Assembly: GCA_049520515.1 (NCBI GenBank)
Contig: JBEKPS010000001.1
Location: 496,001 to 560,000 of the forward strand
Length of the DNA: 64,000 nt
Direction of reading: 5' to 3'
Source of the DNA: JAFAMS01 sp049520515
Lineage (GTDB): Bacteria > Vulcanimicrobiota > Vulcanimicrobiia > Vulcanimicrobiales > Vulcanimicrobiaceae
This document shows positions 58,202 to 64,000 of the stretch, one piece after another. Position numbers and translations under genes: made by a program. Below the pieces are notes generated by a model. It searched no databases, was not told where the DNA came from, and saw nothing but the letters and a program-made list of their open reading frames with translations. Every line of letters begins with the position of its first letter. The first letter of the stretch is position 1.

Positions 58202-59725
58202 CTACTGTGATATCTTCAGTAATTTGTTCTGAAGAAACGAGAATACTGTGTCTGATCCCGCCTTAGCCGCCTCGACCAGGTCGCGTAGATCGTTGTCATC
58301 TAGCGGAATGATGAACCCCTTACCGTCCGTCCTAATCTCTCGAGCTCGAGCAAAGGCGCGCTCTTTATCCGCGATGCTCCTACAAATGAGAAACCCGAAC
58401 ATCCCTTTCGATGGACCGAAACGACCCGCCAGCTGATCGAACTCCGGATTGCCGATCTCTGATCCATAGTTCTTATATTCCGCTAGTACATAATGTGCGT
58501 TGCAGACGCCTTTTACCCATCCAAAGAAGCCGCTCGTTGCCGCATTGGTCCACAACATATCTACGCGCTTGCGACCTTGGTCCTGCTGCTGTTGTGGTTT
58601 CGGAAATTGAAGCACCGTTGAAAACATCGCACCCCAAAGACGATCGATCGCGAGCTCGTAAGCCCCAAATGCTTCATTGCCTGGGGGAAGCGCAATTACG
58701 TCTGCGAGAAGAGCATCGAGATCCGGAGCGCCGGCTCCGACCGCCGCAAGTACCGACTCAGCGTGCGATCCCCGCGGATCGCCGGCAGCAACTGCAGTCC
58801 GATATTTCGCATACATAACTTCGTCGTTTGTGAGTATTTTAGTCGCAAGTTCCTTACTCCCGAACCGCTCGCGAATAAGACCTCGAATTGGACGCAATTC
58901 TTTATTCTTCAGTATTCGAACGAATTCAGAGTTCGGGTTTTCCAGTTCACGTTCTGCAATGAAGTTCATGAGGTAGTCTCTGAAATACGAATCCCCGTCA
59001 ACCTTCGCCCGCACTAAGGATTTTGGGACAAGGATCAAGCCCCGTCCATTGGCGACAGGTAAGAGAACTTGCGGGTGCTCCCATTCGTGCAGTTCCGGGT
59101 TCCACACTGCTTGGTCGTTCCTCGGAATGAATGCACCCATATCGACGCCGTAGGCGCCGCAAATGTCATTTGTGTACTGTATCAATGGACCGCGAATTAT
59201 GTTTGTCGTGATGTCCGAGATTAAGTCCGACCCTATACCTGCGATCATCATAACCGTGTCTTCGAGATCCGTGATTCGGCCGCTCTTGCCCGCGGGAGAG
59301 TTCCGAATTGCGTCGATAATAAGCTCCGCGAATTCTTCGCCTACGGCGTGGCCGCGCGCTGGCTGCCCGACTGCCGAAAGTCCTAGGTGCGTTTCATTCG
59401 GCTCGCCCAAATACATCAATAAGTTTCTTGCATGGTCAAGTTCATTTGATCGGATGGACTCGACAACAAGCTGCATGAAGTCGCGAATCAGGAACGCGCA
59501 ATGCTGTGCCCAATCTGATTCACTACGTCGTATCGCTCCTGGGTTGACAAAAAGCGGCACATCGCCGTAAACATCTACGTCCACGAAGTCCAGTTCCGGC
59601 TGCGTGCGGCGAACTCCGAGATACGTTGAGGCCCGCGCGATCTTCTTACGACCACGGCGTTGGGGATTCAAATTCTCCGGCCTCCATTCGGCTTTAAATA
59701 TTTCAGCTTGTGGGCGCTTAATCAA
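58202..59725 (-). CDS. hypothetical protein with C-terminal PD-(D/E)XK nuclease-like domain
   Basis: A 507-aa protein. The first 330 residues are unrecognised (FVDVDVYGDVPLFVNPGAIR, GHAVGEEFAELIIDAIRN, VLLPVANGRGLILVPKSLVR). The end (about 395-490) has GRKRVDMLWTNAATSGFFGW and HYVLAEYKNYGSEIGNPEFD, giving D...ExK, followed by GFLICRSIADKERAFARA, where restriction-type folds place a Lys/Arg strand. Composition is more AT-rich than neighbours, suggesting transfer. TTG at 59725 is the available start. Convergent with the primase-nuclease fusion, 11 bp apart. Confidence 0.68.
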   Translation of the reverse strand: MIKRPQAEIFKAEWRPENLNPQRRGRKKIARASTYLGVRRTQPELDFVDVDVYGDVPLFVNPGAIRRSESDWAQHCAFLIRDFMQLVVESIRSNELDHARNLLMYLGEPNETHLGLSAVGQPARGHAVGEEFAELIIDAIRNSPAGKSGRITDLEDTVMMIAGIGSDLISDITTNIIRGPLIQYTNDICGAYGVDMGAFIPRNDQAVWNPELHEWEHPQVLLPVANGRGLILVPKSLVRAKVDGDSYFRDYLMNFIAERELENPNSEFVRILKNKELRPIRGLIRERFGSKELATKILTNDEVMYAKYRTAVAAGDPRGSHAESVLAAVGAGAPDLDALLADVIALPPGNEAFGAYELAIDRLWGAMFSTVLQFPKPQQQQDQGRKRVDMLWTNAATSGFFGWVKGVCNAHYVLAEYKNYGSEIGNPEFDQLAGRFGPSKGMFGFLICRSIADKERAFARAREIRTDGKGFIIPLDDNDLRDLVEAAKAGSDTVFSFLQNKLLKISQ

Positions 59726-60055
59726 ATTCGGAAGGATCGAACGACGCTGGGTCTATTGCGAGATGTGCGTCTTGAGCAAAAGAAACGGGATGTCAAGGGC
59801 GGTCTGATAGCAAACGTTCGCAGAACAGCCTCGAAGCGATTCAGCCGAAACGAAAGGCGAAGCGAGTAGGCACGCACTTCATCGCCTGCCCGAACGAATG
59901 GCGCGAGTAGTCGATAGATTGCCGGCCGACTTTGCTCCTGGTAGTCACGGGACTGTCGACACGCGTAATAACGGAGTGGCGCGACTGAGCCGATCGGGCG
60001 GCGAATCGCAGAACGGCGAGTGCCATACACGTGGCAGCTTGGTCCGGCAAGCTAG
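59726..60055. other. intergenic region upstream of decayed exonuclease copy
   Basis: No convincing gene in about 330 bp; codon usage in every frame is poor. The segment GAGTGCCATACACGTGGCAG at about 60018-60041 repeats GAGTGCCATACACCTGGCAG found just upstream of the intact exonuclease gene at about 53263-53285, marking the edge of the duplicated unit. Confidence 0.5.
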
Positions 60056-60440
60056 TTGCGACGGAAACCCACTAAGCACGACATCCTTGACCTGCTGAAA
60101 CTGTCGAATGCCACCCCACTCACGATCGATACGCAAATGCCGTTGTCACGCCGATGTTATTCAACGCAAAACCGCTGGAGCTCGACCCTAACCCGGATGC
60201 GACATGTGCCAATACCCGTCGGTACGCACGGCTTTAGAGACGAGGAGCATCGCCCCAAACTGTGTGCACTTCTGCCCATTGTCGAAGATTGGGTACATCT
60301 ACTACGCTCGTTGAGCGCCAATCAGCGTTCAACGCGGCTCTTCTGTGGACACTTCGCCGCCGGCAAATATCTTGGCGTGCTTTCACGCAAAGCGCGCCTC
60401 CGACCGCCTAGTCACTGCCTGGGCGCGCGCCCGAACGACC
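60056..60440 (+). pseudogene. decayed duplicate of the DnaQ-like exonuclease
   Basis: Translation gives HDILDLLKLSNAT (for YAVIDLETTGFDT), NRWSSTLTRMRHVPIPVGTH (for NRWSSLVNPGRDIPPMAFAT), LCALLPIVEDWV (for LWALLPAIEDLV). The catalytic DxE has become DxL. Further on, TTCTGTGGACACTTCG is conserved as DNA but read in another frame, so an indel has shifted the frame. The intact copy is at 53310-53819. Its end cannot be fixed; weak similarity continues to about 60500. Confidence 0.72.
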
Positions 60441-60594
60441 TTGGAACCTCAACGCCGTACTTCCTTAAGCGCGTCGGCGATCTTCACGGTATGCGTCGAA
60501 AGGGTAAAGGCAGCGCAGGCGCCCGACAGAAACACCCACCTACGAAGAGTCGCTATGATGCGATAAATGTCCAGGCATTGCCCGAGGAACTGGA

Positions 60595-60804
60595 ATGTCG
60601 AAACAATCTTCCGACGACGCGGAAGCCTCTGCGCGTGCTCTCGAATTTCGAACCCTACTAAAAAGAGCTGGACTAACTCAAGCAGAGTTTGGCCGGAGGG
60701 CCGAGCTCGGCCGGGCAGTAGTGTGGCGGTTGGCAAAGGGTGGAAAGCGCAGCAGCACACAGCAGGGCAAGATAGATTCGCTTTTAGGAGATTCGGAGCC
60801 TTAG
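60595..60804 (+). CDS. small XRE-like helix-turn-helix protein
   Basis: A 69-aa protein with an HTH spanning about 18-62: FRTLLKRAGLTQAEFGRRAE, LGRAVVWRLAKGG and KIDSLLG. GAGGA lies 7 nt before the ATG, supporting translation. It is the first gene before the ATPase operon (94-bp gap) and could be its regulator. Small HTH genes commonly precede defence operons. Confidence 0.62.
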   Translation: MSKQSSDDAEASARALEFRTLLKRAGLTQAEFGRRAELGRAVVWRLAKGGKRSSTQQGKIDSLLGDSEP

Positions 60805-60898
60805 TTAAGCCAGATATCGTAGCTGACCCAGTATTGTTTAGACGACGTCTCTTTTTTGCTATGCATAATCTTCCGCAAGCTCACAGCCCCGGAGTTGT

Positions 60899-61738
60899 AT
60901 GACAATCCCAGCCAAAGGTCATCAGATGGAACTCGCTGACGATGGACGCACGGTCCCCTCATCGGGCGCTGTTCGTGCATCTGACTTCGAGCAGCGTTTT
61001 GCCGACCTAGAGAGGATCCTCGTGGAGTCCGCTAAGCGAGCCGATTTGCTCAGATCGAGCGTTCGTGATGCGGACAAAGCCGCGCGAACTGGCGACCTGC
61101 GCGCTTTGCTAAAATCCGCAGCCGCCGCATCTGCAGCCCTGCAGTCGCTAGTCCCCGCTTTGGACTCGGTTTCCAAATCGCTATCGCACGACTTTGTAAC
61201 CGACATGAGGACAGGAGCATACGCGGCTGAGGTTGCGGCTGAAGCCGCAAAGGAAAACTTACGCGGAGTACGCGCTTTTCAAGGGTCGATCCTGAGCTAT
61301 CCCATCGCCCTGAAAACGCTGCCAGAGAAGCTCGCGATACAAATGCGACGCAAAACATCTCAAAACATTCGGCCCTCCGTAGTCGTCCAAGAACTTACAA
61401 AGTTGCGTGACTCACAAATATCGAGAAGCAGCGCGCAAAAGCTTGTAGACGCTATCGAACATGCTTTCTTCATCGCAAGCAGCGGACAATATCACCGTGG
61501 CGTGCCGATTCGTGACATTTACAAAAACCTAACTCCGCTTCCGGGGCAGAGCGCTGCATATACCGAATTGGACTTTGTAGCGGATCTCTATGCCATCGAA
61601 CGACTGGGGATTTCCGAAAGCTCCGGTCATCGTAAGCTAAGTTTGCCAGCAAGCACGAGCACCACTGGGCGCAGCGTGATTCGTGTAACAACTGAAGAAG
61701 GCGAAGAACGCCTTTACTCAAGCGTTCGCTTCGATTAG
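60899..61738 (+). CDS. hypothetical helical protein of BREX-like operon
   Basis: A 279-aa protein. The N-terminal two thirds are helical and Ala-rich (FEQRFADLERILVESAKRAD, LRALLKSAAAASAALQSLVP), suggesting coiled coils; the C-terminal third is mixed (IRDIYKNLTPLPGQ, ELDFVADLYAIERLGIS, SVIRVTTEEGEERLYSSVRF). No catalytic motif or known family. GGAG precedes the ATG at 60899, and the next gene follows after 7 nt, so this is the first gene of the operon. Confidence 0.65.
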   Translation: MTIPAKGHQMELADDGRTVPSSGAVRASDFEQRFADLERILVESAKRADLLRSSVRDADKAARTGDLRALLKSAAAASAALQSLVPALDSVSKSLSHDFVTDMRTGAYAAEVAAEAAKENLRGVRAFQGSILSYPIALKTLPEKLAIQMRRKTSQNIRPSVVVQELTKLRDSQISRSSAQKLVDAIEHAFFIASSGQYHRGVPIRDIYKNLTPLPGQSAAYTELDFVADLYAIERLGISESSGHRKLSLPASTSTTGRSVIRVTTEEGEERLYSSVRFD

Positions 61739-61745
61739 CCAGCAC

Positions 61746-62702
61746 ATGGAAGAGCGAAACTACCTGGACCCCGCTCACTGGATGATCAGCCTTCAGGGCG
61801 ATTACTTAGAAGGATACGTTCCGGGAGGCGGTTCGTCCGTGAAGGTCGTCGTGGCGAGCGAAAATGACCGCGACAAAGCTCGATCCTTGCTGTCAACCTA
61901 CGCGACAGCGGCTGGATTTGCACTTGTAAGCGTCGACAGCGCCTCGACGCGCATGCACATGGTGCACCATCTGTTCGCCGCTTTAGCGAAACAGATCGAC
62001 TGGCGAGCGTCAGCAGAAAGCTTCATGCGGAGGATATTGTCGGAGCAATTGACGCTTCCAAGTAGCGGCCCCGTTTCTGTTGATGCCCTTGCCGACCTCA
62101 ACGGACAAGCTCCTGCCCTTGTGAGACAGGAGCTTCAACGTTTGATTACCCAGGAAGTATTTCGCGATTATAGCCTTTGTCGCGAATTTCGTTTGGCTGC
62201 GACAGCTCTTTGTCGGGCTACATATGACCCAAGCGCAGACATTCAGCAGGAAGCGACTGATGTTGAGGCTTGGTTAGTTGGTCGCCTGGAACGCATGTCG
62301 TCACTAAGACGCCTATCACTGTATCGAAAAATCGGCCGCAACAATGCGCGTCAGATGCTCTATTCAACTACTCGATGGTTAAGAAAGGCCGGACATGTCG
62401 GGACGCTGATAATTGCCGACATTTCTCGCTACTCTCTTGGGAGAGACGCGGATTCGTCAGGATTTCAGTTCACAAAATTTGCAACGCTCGACATGCATGA
62501 GGTTCTGCGACAATTCATTGACGGAACCGACGAAATGCATTCATCGCTTTCGCTATTTCTAACAGACGATCGCTTTCTCGTTGATGAGCGACTTGGTCTT
62601 AGGAACTACGAGGCCCTTAGGTTACGACTTACCGACGATGTCCGTGATCGCTCTCGCCCTAACCCGTTCGCGCCGATGGTTCGTCTTCGGAGCCCGCAGT
62701 GA
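61746..62702 (+). CDS. P-loop-less paralogue of BrxD-like ATPase
   Basis: A 318-aa protein. It follows the fold order of the ATPase encoded next but without a Walker A Lys: GGGSSVKVVVASENDRDKAR aligns with GGEFGTGKSH, GFALVSVDSASTRMHMVHHL aligns with GFAVSLVVISKETPLSDLDM, and STTRWLRKAGHVGTLIIADI aligns with TSQLIRAAGYNGWLLLVDEV (Walker B-like, D-I in place of D-E). A helical insert lies between (about 90-195). It is probably a non-hydrolysing partner subunit. The stop overlaps the next start by GTGA. Confidence 0.62.
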   Translation: MEERNYLDPAHWMISLQGDYLEGYVPGGGSSVKVVVASENDRDKARSLLSTYATAAGFALVSVDSASTRMHMVHHLFAALAKQIDWRASAESFMRRILSEQLTLPSSGPVSVDALADLNGQAPALVRQELQRLITQEVFRDYSLCREFRLAATALCRATYDPSADIQQEATDVEAWLVGRLERMSSLRRLSLYRKIGRNNARQMLYSTTRWLRKAGHVGTLIIADISRYSLGRDADSSGFQFTKFATLDMHEVLRQFIDGTDEMHSSLSLFLTDDRFLVDERLGLRNYEALRLRLTDDVRDRSRPNPFAPMVRLRSPQ

Positions 62703-63946
62703 ATTTTGGATCACGCCGTGCAATCGAGGCTCTGAGGGCTGGTGTCCCAAATCGGGATGCTGTGCTTTTTCTAGGAGCCCACCAAAACAAAATACTAGAT
62801 CGGTTTTCTGCATCTCTCGCTTCGACGAGCAAAAATGAATCTTCCGGAAACGGTTTTATTCTCGGAGGTGAGTTTGGCACGGGAAAATCCCACATGCTGC
62901 ACTATCTCAAACAAAAAGCGCTGGAAGATGGCTTCGCTGTTAGCTTAGTCGTGATTAGTAAAGAAACGCCCCTCAGCGACCTCGACATGGTTTACAAGGC
63001 TGCCATTAGAGAGCTTCGTCTGCCAGATCGACAGGGTGGAGATCTGAACGAGGTTGTCCTGCGGCTGGATCGGCGAGACGAGAGGTACGCGGCCTTCTAT
63101 GAGGCAGTGGTCAGTCCCGACCGCACACTGGATCCGCTTTTCGCCGCTACGCTATTAATTTTCGAACGCCTGTCCGGGAACGATCCGCTTCTAGATGCAG
63201 TGCAAGCCTTCTGGGCCGGCAGCCGCATCAACGTGTCTGATGTGAAGAAAGCTCTCAAGTTTCTTGGGGAAGCCGGATCCGGATTATCGGTGAAGCCGCG
63301 AAAGGCGGACGAGCTGGCACCAATGCGATTCTCGTTTACGAGCCAATTGATTCGCGCTGCGGGCTACAACGGTTGGCTGCTCCTCGTCGATGAAGTCGAG
63401 TTGGTCGCCAAGCTGAGTCTTAGGAGCCGCGCCCGCTCGTACGCAAATCTCGCTTGGATGCTAGGTCTAAGTCATAGTCATATTCCGTATTTCGTTTCAG
63501 TCGCCGCAGCCACTCAAGATTTCACGACTGAAATTCTCCAGAAAAAGCAAGACGACGTGAATATTCCGCTGAAAATTGGAGCACGTGATCCAGCATTAGC
63601 CGCCCGCGCGGAACACGCACTTAGGGTTATTGACGAGTCGAGCGGAGCGTGGCAAGCGATAGTGCCACAGAGCGACTCTACTCTAGATGACACATTCGTA
63701 GCGATCAAAGGCCTTTATAGGGATGCCTTCGACTGGTCCGGTCGTGCTGAAAGCCGGCCGCCTTATGCTGGCGTGACGCGCAGCATGCGCATGCACGTAC
63801 GTGAGTGGATAACGCGCTGGGATCTTGAACGTCTGGATCCGAATTACGCAGCCGATATTGAAAGCGAGGCTCTCCGGCCTGACCTGGCTGAGCGCGAGGG
63901 GCTCGATGGGCTTTCCGAGACCGACGAAGGCGACTCCAATGATTAG
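62699..63946 (+). CDS. BrxD-like ATP-binding protein (DUF2791/BREX type)
   Basis: A 415-aa AAA-type ATPase. Opening SRRAIEALRAGVPNRDAVLF, then GFILGGEFGTGKSHMLHYLK (Walker A), FAVSLVVISKETPLSDLDMV, SFTSQLIRAAGYNGWLLLVD followed by EVELVAKLSLRSRARSYANL (Walker B DE, and an Arg-rich sensor region) and VSVAAATQDFTTEIL. These are the hallmarks of BrxD of type 2 BREX/Pgl-like phage-exclusion loci. GTG at 62699. The neighbours are not the classical BREX-2 set (no PglX, PglZ visible so far). Confidence 0.85.
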   Translation: MNFGSRRAIEALRAGVPNRDAVLFLGAHQNKILDRFSASLASTSKNESSGNGFILGGEFGTGKSHMLHYLKQKALEDGFAVSLVVISKETPLSDLDMVYKAAIRELRLPDRQGGDLNEVVLRLDRRDERYAAFYEAVVSPDRTLDPLFAATLLIFERLSGNDPLLDAVQAFWAGSRINVSDVKKALKFLGEAGSGLSVKPRKADELAPMRFSFTSQLIRAAGYNGWLLLVDEVELVAKLSLRSRARSYANLAWMLGLSHSHIPYFVSVAAATQDFTTEILQKKQDDVNIPLKIGARDPALAARAEHALRVIDESSGAWQAIVPQSDSTLDDTFVAIKGLYRDAFDWSGRAESRPPYAGVTRSMRMHVREWITRWDLERLDPNYAADIESEALRPDLAEREGLDGLSETDEGDSND

Positions 63947-64000
63947 TCCGCTTTTGCGATTGTTATTCAGAAACTTGCGCGACCATCCGGGAACGATTTC
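63939..64000 (+). CDS. next gene of the operon, cut by the window end
   Basis: ATG at 63939 overlaps the end of the BrxD-like gene by 8 nt and stays open to the edge for 20 codons (MISPLLRLLFRNLRDHPGTI). By comparison with BREX-2 loci a helicase would be expected after brxD, but 20 residues are not enough to tell. Confidence 0.55.
   Translation, partial: MISPLLRLLFRNLRDHPGTI

Noticed and set aside
59722..60030. Minus-strand 102-codon frame beginning MYGTRR, similar to the first residues of a longer frame of the TM0106-type gene
   Set aside because: The similarity comes from the shared GAGTGCCATACAC flank of the duplicated exonuclease unit, not from a shared protein; composition is Arg-rich and non-coding-like.
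1..64000. tRNA, rRNA, CRISPR arrays, insertion sequences and prophage
   Set aside because: No tRNA T-loop signature, no regularly spaced repeats, no transposase or integrase motif was seen on either strand; a dedicated scan could still find a small RNA.
63939..64000. Calling the last partial gene a BrxHI helicase
   Set aside because: Only 20 residues are available and they do not match any helicase start I know; left unnamed.

Overview
The window is bacterial, dense and GC-rich (roughly 60% by eye), with short gaps, many 4-nt gene overlaps and many GTG/TTG starts. The gene content is that of a free-living soil-type bacterium from a deeply branching lineage: an R3H/SpoIIIAA-like ATPase (Ycf45 type), PdxS/PdxT vitamin B6 synthesis, the MEP-pathway kinase IspE, a lone flagellin, two RecB-like nuclease/helicase systems and CaiB-type CoA-transferases. 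A Candidatus Eremiobacterota (WPS-2)-like genome is my best guess; this is inference from gene mix, not a phylogenetic result. I saw no rRNA, tRNA, CRISPR array or transposase.

Layout. 1-7.9 kb: a partial monooxygenase-domain gene, a Uma2 nuclease, a PadR regulator with a palindromic operator, methylthioadenosine phosphorylase, membrane proteins, flagellin, and a sigma factor with its probable partner. 8-15.9 kb: a HigBA toxin-antitoxin pair, a PDZ/multi-TM/GAF sensor-like protein, a CoA-transferase, DNA polymerase III delta prime and thymidylate kinase, a PilZ protein and the Ycf45-like ATPase. 16-30.5 kb: a metabolic block (MBL-cupin protein, Orn/Lys/Arg decarboxylase, HNH endonuclease, PdxST, a six-hairpin glycosidase, IspE, a nucleotidyltransferase, an ornithine-cyclodeaminase-like enzyme, a SpoIIE phosphatase and UbiX). 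30.5-35 kb: a compact AddB/AddA-like nuclease plus helicase, then an acetyltransferase. 35-49.8 kb: oxidoreductases, a PGDH-like dehydrogenase, threonine dehydratase, and a probable aromatic or organic-acid catabolic cluster (CoA-transferase, GntR regulator, solute-binding protein, SDR, PaaK-like ligase, amidohydrolase). 49.8-53.8 kb: a large TM0106-type RecB nuclease/helicase and a DnaQ-like exonuclease.

53.9-64 kb is accessory and becomes visibly more AT-rich after about 58.2 kb. It holds a lipoprotein, an S10 peptidase, two convergent genes for new-looking PD-(D/E)XK nucleases (one fused to what looks like a catalytically dead LigD-type primase-polymerase domain), a decayed second copy of the DnaQ-like exonuclease, and the start of an operon encoding an HTH protein, a helical protein, a P-loop-less ATPase paralogue, a BrxD-like (DUF2791-type) ATPase and a further gene cut by the window edge. 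This right end is the best candidate for an undescribed defence system.

Two window-wide patterns stand out. First, at least three genes (2665, 21491, 26174) appear to start with CTG inside a CTGA overlap with the preceding stop codon. Second, a dispersed intergenic element of the form TCCCTCGA..CTCGGGATGAC occurs seven times, and its terminal stem shows compensatory base changes, so it is probably a structured repeat.
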